Position numbers and translations under genes: made by a program. The notes under the pieces are model-generated. The model did no database searches and was not told where the DNA came from. It worked only from the letters and a program-made list of their open reading frames with translations. This document shows, piece after piece, positions 53,860 through 64,000 of a stretch of 64,000 bases of DNA. How positions within the stretch are numbered: position 1 is the first letter of the stretch; every line of letters begins with the position of its first letter. This stretch comes from Pinus tabuliformis (lineage: Eukaryota; Streptophyta; Pinopsida; Pinales; Pinaceae). Location: the NCBI GenBank assembly GCA_031772625.1, contig CM062804.1, forward strand, positions 1,020,060,514 through 1,020,124,513. The letters are read 5' to 3'.

Positions 53860-56800
53860 ATAAGAGAGTGGGATCTGAAGGAATCACTAAAAGGATGGAT
53901 TATTTTCTAGTGTTTGATCACTTACTAGAAACAATGACACACTACAAAAGTTGGATAGGTGAATTCCGAAGGTTTGTTAGATCACACCCCAATTTTTTTT
54001 GCAACAGGGGAACAAGGTAGAAAATAAAAAGAAACCATACAAATTCAAATCTCACTAGATCAAAGAAAATTATTTCTCCAATCTATTTAGATCCAATTGG
54101 GTGCCTTTTGATTCCTCAAATGAAAATTATGTGATTGGACACTTATTGTGTAACCTAAAGAAGCTGAAACGAGATGTCATCATATGGGATCAAGCTCGTC
54201 AAGGAAGACAAAATAAGGAGATTAAGGAGATGGGGGTTGGAATTTCCCAATTGTATAGAACTCGACCATCTAGAATACTTTCAGAGGAGGAACTAGAAAG
54301 ATTTTGAACTCTTGAAGGTAATAAAAGAACACTAATGGATGAGGAGGCAACTTGGCGACTACGCAACCAAGTTCTTTGGCTTGAACAAGGGGACAACAAT
54401 ACCGAGTTTTTCCATAAGTTTGTGGAGCACTGGAGGGTAACCAACACCATATGGGAGATTACTAGGGAGGATGAATCTCTAATTTTTAAGGTATGTTAGA
54501 TCATGCCCCCATTTTCATGCAACTGGGGAAGAAGGAAAAAAAAGAAAAAGGCATCTTAAAAATTCAACTGTCACTAGATCAAGTAAACTTCTTTCTCCAA
54601 TTTGGTTATATCTAGTTGGGTGTATTTTGATTCTCCTAATGCAGAATCTAGGTTTTTTTAAGGATTCAAATATTATGCCTATTTATAGTATTATAGGTGA
54701 CTATTATGGTTTGAAAAGTGTTACATATAGAATGTAAGTTAATATTCAATAAAAATGGGTAATTTACTATTAAAATTGGTAATTTTTTGGCAAATATTAT
54801 CCATTTAATCATATATATGTAAAACATAGGCGAATTTTTAACTGAATGGGCAATTTTTTTCATAAATGCCCAAAAAATAGCCAATTAACGAATTTTCACC
54901 CCTAAACTTTGCCCTAGCAGAATCTTCAATTTAACACTTCATTTATAACCTAAATAATCTTAAACTAGAAGTCATCATATGGGATCAGTCTCGTCAGGGA
55001 AGATAAAAGAAGGAGATCAAGGAGATGGAGGTTGGAATCACCCAATTGTATAGAACTTGACCATCTGGAATACTTTCAAAGGAAGAACTAGAAAAAGTCC
55101 AAAATTTGGAAGGTAATAAAAAATAACTAATGGACGATAAGGTGACATGGCAACTACATAGCCAAGTTTTATTGTTTGAATAGGGGGACAACAATACTAA
55201 GTTTTTCCATAATTTTACGGAGCACTGGAGGTTAACCAACACCATATGGGAGATGAGTGGGGAGGATGGCTCTCTCATGTCTTCCCAAGTAAGTTTGAGT
55301 AATTTGGCTCCCAGTTTCTTCCAAAATTTATCTCAAGAGCCGAAGGCTCTTAATATTGAAAAACAGTTGAAGGTCATTAGAATTTTTTCCATAATGTTTG
55401 ATAATGACTCAATTAAGGTTTTGAACAATTCGGTTACACAAAAGGGAGTTATACTAGTTCTTAAAAAATTCAAGAAGGAAAAGAGTTAGGGACTTGATGG
55501 ATGGACAACAAAATTTAATTTAGAATTATTTGAGCTCCTAGCTTAGGATCTAGTCAGCGTCATTAAAGAGAATAGAGTGGGAGGAAGAATTTCGAGGGCA
55601 CTCAATGACACTTTCATAGGATTAATTCCAATGAAGACCAATCCACAATCTTTCATGGAGTTTCACCCTATATCTTTATGTAATTTCCTATAAAATCTGA
55701 ATTAAAAAAATTCTTGTTAACCATTTAAATGAGTAATTGTCAAAAAGGTATTTCTAAATAACAATTTAGATTATTGAAAAATATAAAGATCTTTAATGTC
55801 ATCGTATCAACACACAAAGGACTACATATTATGTAAGTCAAGAAGCTCCAAGGGTTAGTGCTGAAATTACATCTAGTTGAATCTTATGATAAAGTTAATT
55901 GGGTCTTCCTGAGACTATTTTTACTACAAATTGGGATGCCTCTTGATAATATTGATTGGATAAAGGGATGTGTCACTTTAGAAAATTTTGCAGTATTAGT
56001 CAATGGCATACCAACTCATTTTTTTAAAGCCTCTAGAGGAATTTGACAAGGATGTGCACTTTCACCTTTTTGGTTCCTATTAGTGGTGGAAGGCTTAAGT
56101 CTTCCTCTCAATTAGGCGGTAAGGGAAGGGATAATCAAAGGTATACAAGTATCGACACTGGTCAAGCTCATATAATTATTATTTGCTGATGGTGTTCTCT
56201 TATTTGGACATGGTTCAATTGAAGAAGGGAGAAGTATTCAGAACGTAATTGCACTATATTGTGAATCTACAAGCATGGAAGTTAGTACCTCCAAGTCAAT
56301 TACGTTAACTAATGGAGTTCCTAAAGTCTAATTTAAATTTAAAAACTTTCTTCCTTTCTAGTTTTTTCCTTTAGATGAGGGAATAAAATATCTTGGTTAT
56401 CATTTAAAGGCTAACAATTACGGAGTTGCTGATTGGCTCTGGATAGTAAAGAAAGTGGAATGTCATATTAATCATTGGTCTAGTCGATGGCTCTCTTTGG
56501 GAGGTCAATTAATCTTGGTAAAATCTATTTTGGAAGCAATCTGAGTCTATTTGTTGGCCCTGACTAGTGCACCAAGGACAATTCTTAACAAAATTAGAAT
56601 TTTATGGTTTCATTTTCTTTGGAAAGGAAAAACATAGAAAGGGATGCATTTAGCAAGCTAGAAACACATTTCCAGACCAAACAAATTGGAAGGATGGGGG
56701 CTCAAAAACATTTTCATTTTTGCAAAAGCACTAGTTTCCAAAAGTTTTTGGAGGAGTATCTCTGATGTTAGCATATGGGGAACTCTTATGCAAGACAAGT

Positions 56801-58390
56801 ATTGGAAGAAATAAAAAGTTGAGGAATGGGTTCGATCATAGACGAAGCCATGGAAGGGAGGGTCAAATATTTGGAAGATGTTGGTGTCAACATTTGACAA
56901 AATTAAAAAAAGGTCTTGTTTGGTAGGTAGGAGATGGAAGCAAAATATACTTAATCAAGGATCTACGGATAGGAGGTGATGACCTCAAAAGAATCCCCTT
57001 GAATTTGGTAATGGCATTAAAGTATAGATACATTTATCTACTTTCTAAAGTGGTTGATCTCAAAGCCAATGAGATGTCCCTGAGACCTTGGAAATTAGCT
57101 AATGTGCTAGGCCTCTCAGGGAATCTAGCATGGGAATGGACACACTTTTTCTTATCACTTACACATAATTACATTAAACTGAGAAAATAACCAGACAAAC
57201 TCATGTGGAAAATGAACAAATAATGACAACAAAACTAGCTTATGAAATGATGGTGACACAAGAAGTAGAGTCAGACTCTTTTCAGTGGTATAAAATTGTT
57301 TAGAAATGTTGTTGTTCTTTAAAGATACACCTTTTTCTATGGATGGCACTAAATAAAAGGATCCTCATGCAAGATAATCTTCAGAGACGATGTTGGAAGG
57401 GCTTACAAGATGCCCATTCTATTGTGATAATCAAGAGTCAATGGTACTTTTGTTTGTGGATTGTGTCTTTTCATAGGTGATGTGGAGAACAATATTGTTT
57501 AAGGAGGCCTATGTGGGGACATGGTTGGGTAGGTCATTAAGGGAATGCCTCACATAGTGGAAAAAAACCCTATCCTTGGAGCATCTTTCCAACCTTCTAG
57601 GATTGGTCCTTTGGAATAGATCTTTACGTAGGAATATAACCATCTTTGATAGTCAGGTCCCAAATATACAACAAATGGTGCATAAAACAAAAATAAATTT
57701 TAAGCAACTCACCATGGAAGGTTTTAAAAAGAAGAACATAATTCTAATTAGGCCTAGGATAAATAATTTGAAGGCTTGGGCCTTATTTGATGGAGCTGAA
57801 AGTCATGTAAGGGTTGTATGCAAAGCAAGAGTTGGATTTCACCTGAATGACCATCACACTTTCCTTCTTAGCCTGGGGTTGGGACTTGGAACTAAAAATA
57901 AAGTAGAATTAATTAGGCTTTGGCTCATCCTTGACTTTGCAATGTCCATGTAAATGAAGTTCTTACAAATTATTGTCGATCCTTGAGTGGTTATTGATTG
58001 ATTCTCGGGGATTGGTACATTACACAGCTTGGCCCTAAATCCTTTGCAACAAAGAATTCACCAAATGCAAGAATTTTTAAAGGAGTTGGAGGTATCACAT
58101 ATCCACAGGGAACACAATGTTGATGAAGAAAAAAGATGAAAGGAAATATTACTCCATCTTGTTGGAAATTTAATGATCACAAAAAAAATCATTGATGTCC
58201 TTAGGGTAAATGCCAACAACAATTTTCATACTTGAAGATGATGTAATCGTTGGGACCATGTTTTTTTTTACTATTTTATATTCTGGATTGGTAGAATACC
58301 ATAGCTATTGATAGACTTATTTGGGAAGTTGTAATCAAACAGTTATTTATATACTTGATTTCAATGAAATAGCAAGTATGTGATATTTTC
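53860..58390 (+). pseudogene. heavily decayed L1 ORF2 (third L1)
   Basis: Starts inside the endonuclease C-terminus (KRMDYFLVFDHLLE near 53890). It continues through DVIIWDQARQGRQ and WLEQGDNNTEFFHKF, then an RT remnant with LVNGIPTHFF, GCALSPFWFLL and FADGVLLFG instead of FADD (about 56180). A zinc-like CGLC block is near 57460, and RNase H-like FDGAESHV with GLGTKNKVELIRLW lies at 57790-57940. More than twenty stops. A segment of about 510 bases (53975-54485) is repeated at 54490-55265, the second copy carrying an AT-rich insert at about 54655-54900. Confidence 0.75.
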
Positions 58391-58774
58391 AATGGAAAAA
58401 AATTGTCATGGAAGATTAAATTTTCATAGATGATTAATTTTATTTTAAATTCGATGATATAATTTTTGATGAGATTTCAATTTTTCATTATTTAAATTAC
58501 ATTTTTAATGTGTAAATAGATTAAAATAATGGAACAATTAATTTTTATAGATACAATAACTCAAATTTACAACTGCAACAAATTTCAACTAAATTTTGAA
58601 ATAAAATTAATAAAAGATATATAATATAAAGTTTTTAAAATAAATTAAATCAATATATTTAATAATAAACTCTTTTAAAATTATATAATTTATGCCCATG
58701 GGGTCTAGAATAAACGGTGATAGGGTATACTCTTAAAGCACTCTGTGGAGTGAGGTCACCGGTTTGAAGATTTT

Positions 58775-58819
58775 GGTCGACGCGTTTTGAACCAACAAGT
58801 GTGGTTCATCTTCAGGACC
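58775..58819 (-). ncRNA. hammerhead-like motif, left Penelope arm
   Basis: Minus strand: GGTC, CTGAAGA, T, GAACCA/TGGTTC, AAAAC, GCGTC, GACC. The core is consensus except A for G in the GAAA box. It lies sense to and downstream of the endonuclease. Confidence 0.55.
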
Positions 58820-59449
58820 CGATGAAGAAGCAGATCTAGGAAGAGGGTTAGATAGGGAGCCAAGTCAACCTAACAGCTAGAAAAACAACTATATTTGACC
58901 AGGGGAGGTAAAGGGAAGATATTTTTATTATTTAAATAGAATTAATTAATTAGCTATTTAATATATATTAAAGTCAACTTATTAACCTAACGGTTATATT
59001 TGACTAGGGTTTTTTATAATACTAATAAATCTATAAAAGGTTTTACTTATCTTATTAATATATTGTCTTATTATCTAAATATTTATATTAATCATATTTT
59101 ATTATTATTATTTTGTTACTATTTCTCATTTTTTTTAATACTAATAATAGAAATCAACATTCATATTACTAAATCTTAATGATATTAATATTCATAATGT
59201 GATATTAATTATTATTATTAGTATTATTAATACTAATGTTAGTATTTAGTATTAATGTTAATCTTAATAGAATTTCCAAATCTATGGCTTATTATTATTA
59301 AATTAATATTTACTATCAATATTAATCATATTATTAATATTAAAGATACTAATAGTATTAATTATTTATAATATTACTAATAATATTAAACTAGTATCTA
59401 CTATTAATATTAATGCTACTAATAGTATTAATTATTCAAAAAAAAAAAA

Positions 59450-59881
59450 TCAGACGCCGATACAACTAAGAAGAGAGGGCGGGATTCCAATAGCTACTAA
59501 TTTTCTAGTCGTCATCCCTATTAATATTACTGGAAGACTTCTCAATTTCAATGTCTTCCCTAATTTACGATGATGAAAGTGAGGAATCTTAGCGATAACC
59601 TTAGCCTCCTCAATGCATATATGATGCTTGGTCGTCTCAGCATGTTCGGCCAAATCCGAAGATTTGGTCCTCCCGTGCTTGATATCAGCCGCGTGTTCCT
59701 TAATCCTTTGGTTAATATAACAACCAGTCTCACCGATGTATGAGGTTCCACATGAACAAGGGATGATATAAACACCTTTCATATCCATAGGGTTCACCTT
59801 GTCTTTGACAGACTTTAGGGAGCTTCTAACGGTGTTGAGGGGTCTAAAGGTCGAGGGAATATTATGTTTTTTCAGGACCAA
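59450..59881 (-). pseudogene. Penelope-like GIY-YIG endonuclease, RT missing
   Basis: About 143 residues, open at the 5' side without an ATG, so the 5' part is lost. HNIPSTFRPLNTVRSSLKS is the linker between RT and endonuclease in these elements. GVYIIPCSCGTSYIGETG is the GIY-YIG motif. It continues with INQRIKEH and SSDLAEHAETTKHHIC, which supply the expected Cys and His ligands. The domain reads through without stops and keeps both halves of the signature, better preserved than the copy at 21494. Confidence 0.85.
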
Positions 59882-60344
59882 TATTAATACTAAAAACTAA
59901 TCTTAGTATTAATAATACTAATAATACTACTTTGAATATTAATAATACTAATAATAATTAATATCACATTATGAATATTAATATCATTAAGATTTAATAA
60001 TATAAATGTTGATTTCTATTATTAGTATTAAAAAAACGAGAAACAGTAAGAAAATAATAATAATAAAATATGATTAATATAAACATTTAGATAATAAGAC
60101 AATATATTAATAAGATAAGTAAAACCTTTTATAGATTTATTAGTATTATAAAAAACCTATTCAAATATAATTGTTAGGTTAATAAGTTGACTTTAATATA
60201 TATTAAATAATTAATTAATTAATTGTATTTAAATAATAAAAATATTTTCCCTTTACCTCCCCTGGTCAAATATAGCCATTTTTCTAGCTATTAGGTTGAC
60301 TTGGCTCCATATTTAACTCTCTTCCTAGATCTGCTTCTTCATCG

Positions 60345-60387
60345 GGTCTTGAAGATGAACCACACTTGTTGGTTCAAACGCGTCGAC
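60345..60387 (+). ncRNA. hammerhead-like motif, right Penelope arm
   Basis: Plus strand: GGTC, TTGAAGA (C changed to T), T, GAACCA/TTGGTTC, AAAC with one base lost, GCGTC, GACC. Stem I and stem II remain paired; the core is damaged. Confidence 0.5.
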
Positions 60388-60399
60388 CAAAATCTTCAA

Positions 60400-60978
60400 T
60401 GTCATTTCTTCCGAAAAAACATTTTATACATAGTGAGTATCTTTGTTCAAATCATTAAATATGGGTGTGACATTGCCCTACATTGAACATTTAATTCAAA
60501 TGATTATTTATTTATTTATTGTAATCAACTAGGGTGGAGAGGAAATTGTAAAATTGTTGGTTTCATTTATGTGTTATTTTTTTGTATCTATTTTATAATA
60601 ATTAATTTATATAATATTATTTTTAAATATTTTGTATTTATTAATTAGTATATATATAATTAAATATGTGTGTTAAGAATTGATATTAATAATTTTTTAA
60701 AATATATTTTATTTTTTAAATCAATGATTTAAAAAGATAATTTTATATATAACAAGGGTATATAATAGTTAATAATTGCTATTTAGTTTAAATATAATTG
60801 AATTAAATTATTATTATATATATATATATATATATATATATCACAAAAATAAAAATAATTAATAAAATGTTGTATTATTAAATATCATTATCAAAATTAA
60901 AAAATATAATTAACTAATATTGTTTATATTAACATACATACACTTTAATATTTATATATGTGTGTGTTTTGTATATAA
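60400..60978. other. AT-rich sequence with TA microsatellite
   Basis: No gene seen. A TA run lies at about 60817-60841. The LINE copy begins abruptly at about 60979. Confidence 0.5.
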
Positions 60979-62335
60979 CAAGGTTTCCCCCTCTCCCCTA
61001 CCCTATTTGGCATTTACATCGACAAGCGAAAATGTTGTTTAGAGGAAGCAGGATGTGCTGGAACGATCTTAGCTGTGATAGTCATCATCCTTCTTCTCTA
61101 CGCTGACAATATTGTTCTTCTCGCAAGGTGCCCATATGATCTTGACAAGCAACTTATACTTCTTAAGGATTTCTGCTCTACCATGGGTATGATTGTTAAC
61201 ACTGACAAAACAAAAGTTATGATTATCAAATCCAAGAAGGACACTTACGCTAATTTTATGTATGACAATAGTAACTTGGAGGAAGTGTCTTCCTACAAGT
61301 ACCTAGGAATTAATATTCATCACAAGCTCAACTGGAACTATATCATTGAGAAAAAGATTAATGGAGGATGGAAAGCTTATTTTGGTCTTGAAAATAATTG
61401 TAAAACAACAAACCACGTAATGTGGGATAGAAATAAGTTCCTCTTTGAAACTTTAGTCACTCTGGTTATCTTATATGGATGTGAGGTTTGGGGTTGTAGC
61501 ATCTCTAGAGAATCTTGGAGAAAGATTGAGCAAATCCAGAAGCGTTTTATAACATATAACCTCAAAATTAAAAGCAACACACCCTATCCTATTCTCCTTA
61601 TAGAAGTGGGTCTTTCCCCTATCGAGAGCCTAGCTATGACTAGGCTTGTGTTGTACAAGCACAAACTCAATAATGTAGGAGACCATAGACTTCCTAAGCT
61701 AGCTTTAAATTCCAACCAAAACCACCTAAGGCTTAAACGAGGTTGGTATAAAGACACCAGGGCCTGGTTAAACCATTGGGAGATCGATGAGAATGTTGCA
61801 TTGCAAAACATTAATAACATTAAAAATATTGTTGCTTCTAAGTTCAAAGAAAAAATGTGGTGTGAGAAACATTTAGTAGCTAAAATAAAATTAAGATATT
61901 ATAAGGAGGTCATCAACCCCACCCTAGAAGATCAAAAGTATCTCTTTGTTTTAACTAGCTCAAAGAAGAAAATTAATATAGCCAAGATTAGAACGAACTC
62001 TCATGAGCTCCATAGTGAAACGGGTTGTTAGGCGGTTCCTAAAACACCATGGATGGAAAGGTTCTGCCATCTCTGTGAGAATACGAACATTGAGGATGAA
62101 AATCACTTCCTCTTAGAGTGCCCCGCGTATAACCACATTAGATCTCAGTTTAAAAATATTTGTTGCAATACTCACCTTCCTAGCCTTTTACGTTGTCAAA
62201 ATTACAATGAGCTTGGGAGGCTTCTCTCCAAGATTTTTGAGCATAGGAATAAAATCTTAAATCAAACTAAATAATTCGTTTCTTTAGGTCCGATAGACCA
62301 AAGTTTGGTCTCAGTGGACGTTAACCATGATCATC
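60979..62335 (+). mobile_element. 5'-truncated copy of the 22-kb LINE
   Basis: Aligns with 25593-26950 at about 96 percent identity by eye. It starts inside RT at QGFPLSPTLFG and ends with the same 3' stem-loop and a CATCATC end. The 318-codon frame 61075-62031 is open across two stops present in the other copy but changes YADD to YADN and ends in its own stop; CHLC..ECP follows at 62053-62274. Truncation at the 5' side is typical of target-primed insertion. Confidence 0.85.
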
Positions 62336-62355
62336 ATATATATATATGTGTGTGT

Positions 62356-62413
<58 letters not shown>

Positions 62414-62440
62414 TGTATGTATATATGTATATAATTTATC
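62336..62440. repeat. TA/TATG microsatellite
   Basis: A run of TA with TG interruptions followed by about ten TATG units. It abuts the LINE 3' end, so it may have expanded from the LINE tail. Confidence 0.85.
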
Positions 62441-62645
62441 TTAAATTGAAAATATATAGAAAAATTATAATTTAGGAAAATGGAAATAATAGAAAAATAA
62501 AAATAAAAATATAGAACAAAAAATTAGTAACTATAATGGAAGTTACTGAAGAGCCCATAAAAAGGCTTCAACCAATCACCTTACAAATAAATAAATTTAA
62601 ATAATAGTAATAATAAATAACGAAAATTGAATTCCCATTGTTAAA
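62441..62645. other. AT-rich sequence
   Basis: No gene seen. It may be the start of the gypsy 3' region that follows on the minus strand. Confidence 0.4.
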
Positions 62646-64000
62646 TTATGGATAAGCAGCATAAATTTTGGTCAAAGACAAACTAATATGGCTGGGTAAA
62701 GCAAGTTGGTAAGCCACTGGTCCAATTCGAGCTAAAATTTGAAAAGGACCGCAAAATATGGGTGCCAATTTAGCGCATCCACTCCATTGCGGCGTACTTT
62801 TCTTAGCTTGAACACGAACATACACATGATCTCCCACTTGAAATTCTCGGAAACTTCTTTTTCGATCAGCATAATTTTTTTGTCGGTCCTGACCGACTTC
62901 TAAATTGCTTCGCACCTTTTTAACCATCTCTTCCATTTCTGTTAGCATATCTGGTCCTAGCATTAACTTATCTTCATGGCCACCCCAATTTGAGGGTGTT
63001 CTACATTTTCGTTCGTACAACACTTCAAAAGGACTCATTTGCAGAGAAGTATGGTAGTTGTTATTGTAAGAAAATTCTACTAAATGAATATACTCCTCCC
63101 ATTTAGAGGGTTGCTGCATCACATAAGTTTGCAACATGTCCTCCACTATTTGATTCACATGCTCAGTCTGTCCATCCATCTGAGGATGGTAGGCAGTACT
63201 GAAATGCAATTGAGTGCCTAAACCCTCAAATAGAGCTTTCCAGAAGGCTGATGTAAATTTTACATCATGGTCAGAAATTATAATTTTTGGTATCCTGTGC
63301 AACCTAAAAACAGTTTGCATGAAAATATTAGCGATTTGAGCCGCCTTATAAGTAGATTGTACTGGTATAAAGTGAGAATATTTGCTCAACTTATCAACTA
63401 CCACCATTATTGAATCATTCTGCCTTTTTGTTTTAGGTATCCCTATTATAAAATCGATGGAAATAGTTCCCATTTCCATTATAGAATAGGCAATGGGTGG
63501 AGAAATCCAGCTGGGTGACAATGTTCAACTTTCACTTGATAGCATTCCAAACAGCGTGCCAAATACTCAGCCACCTCCTTCTTCATGCCGAGCCACAAAT
63601 ATTCCTTTCTGAGTGTAGTAATTAATTTCTGATATCCGGGGTGGCCCACATAAGGAATTTTATGATATTCATCTAAAATTAAATTTTTAATATCTTTCTG
63701 GTTAGGTACATACATTCTTCCTCTATAAATCAATATACCTTCTTGATTTATTTCGTATCCAAGTTGTTGTTCATTGTTGTTCAAAATTTTAGCTTGTTGC
63801 CATAAGAATTTATATTCTAGGTCTTGTTTTGCTACTTGTTTAATCTGCTCCTTAAATGTGGTTTGCACTTCACTAAATGATACCTCATAAATATAGTTGA
63901 TCTTCTGACTTGAAACATCTGTGACACAGTTCTCTTTTCCTTTCAGGTGCTTAATTTCAAAATCAAATTTTCTTAGGAAATAAACCCAATGAGCTTGCCT
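62646..64000 (-). pseudogene. Ty3/gypsy chromovirus pol fragment (RNase H end, integrase), runs off the edge
   Basis: From the right edge on the minus strand: RNase H end FDFEIKHLKGKENCVTDVSS, then the integrase zinc domain with HKIPYVGHPGY and CLECYQVK. The catalytic core follows with MVVVDKLSKYSHF, ISDHDVKFTS and GQTEHVNQ (D, D, E kept). Last comes the GPY/F module GPFQILARIGPVAYQL, ending IYAAYP. A single frameshift lies near 63490 between HPLPI and MEMGTISIDF. No chromodomain follows before the stop at 62646. The rest of the element lies beyond the window. Confidence 0.88.

Larger units (their letters stand above)
58764..60399 (-). mobile_element. Penelope-like element: endonuclease between inverted terminal blocks
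   Basis: Arms of about 500 bp (58764-59255 and 59895-60399) are inverted copies sharing the hammerhead-like motif, GGCTCCATA/GGGAGCCAAGTCAACC and long AT-rich stretches. Between them lie AT-rich sequence and a GIY-YIG endonuclease, with no RT. This is the same plan as the split element at 6923-22200, but of another subfamily. The truncated ORF facing an inverted terminal block is a rearrangement known from Penelope-like elements. Confidence 0.75.

Noticed and set aside
22200..60981. Penelope-like element and LINE as one composite unit, because both pairs occur in the same order
   Set aside because: The sequence between the two differs in each pair and one LINE is 5'-truncated, so coincidence is simpler.

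Overview
The window looks like intergenic DNA of a large plant genome, most likely a conifer. The basis is a dense nest of plant-type retrotransposons, exons of a plant filament-like protein gene, and Penelope-like GIY-YIG elements, which among plants are best known from conifers. The species is an inference. I see no intact host gene, no rRNA or tRNA gene and no CRISPR array. Nearly everything is mobile DNA in various states of decay.

Layout. 0.8-2.2 kb: decayed Ty3/gypsy Gag-protease, followed at 2.2-3.2 kb by a striking array of hairpins with a constant loop and unit-specific stems. 5.3-7.6 kb: AT-rich dispersed repeat. 6.9-22.2 kb: a Penelope-like remnant (inverted terminal blocks at 6923-7282 and 21848-22200, endonuclease at 21494-21811) split by a young 13.8-kb Athila/Tat-type LTR retrotransposon (7650-21465). 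That element has 2130-bp LTRs, a tRNA-Asp primer site, gag-protease and RT-RNaseH-integrase in one frame separated by one UAG, and an extra 616-codon ORF with its own TATA-like box. Outside gag-pol it is peppered with the octamer CTACAGGA. 22.4-27.0 kb: a LINE with coiled-coil ORF1, APE endonuclease and RT. 27.6-35.4 kb: a near full-length plant L1 on the minus strand with an unexpected third ORF. 35.6 kb: a small foldback element.

36.4-48.0 kb: an 11.56-kb DNA transposon with about 4-kb, nearly identical terminal inverted repeats and a perfect 9-bp target duplication, inserted in a 57-bp minisatellite. These are features of a Mutator-like element. Its arms carry two exons and the intron of a filament-like plant protein gene, plus a gypsy integrase fragment. 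48.5-49.9 kb is a CT-rich tract. 51.8-58.4 kb holds two further L1 copies. 58.8-60.4 kb is a second Penelope-like inverted repeat around a GIY-YIG endonuclease. 61.0-62.3 kb is a truncated copy of the 22-kb LINE. 62.6-64.0 kb is a gypsy chromovirus pol fragment running off the edge.

How the parts relate. The Athila-like element is the youngest large insertion (its LTRs differ at only about ten sites by eye). The Penelope-like element, the LINE and the L1 all lie in the same AT-rich repeat family, so the left half is a stack of nested insertions. The observations most worth following are the giant inverted-repeat transposon, the CTACAGGA arrays, the covarying hairpin array, the hammerhead-like motifs in the Penelope blocks and the third ORF shared by two L1 families.
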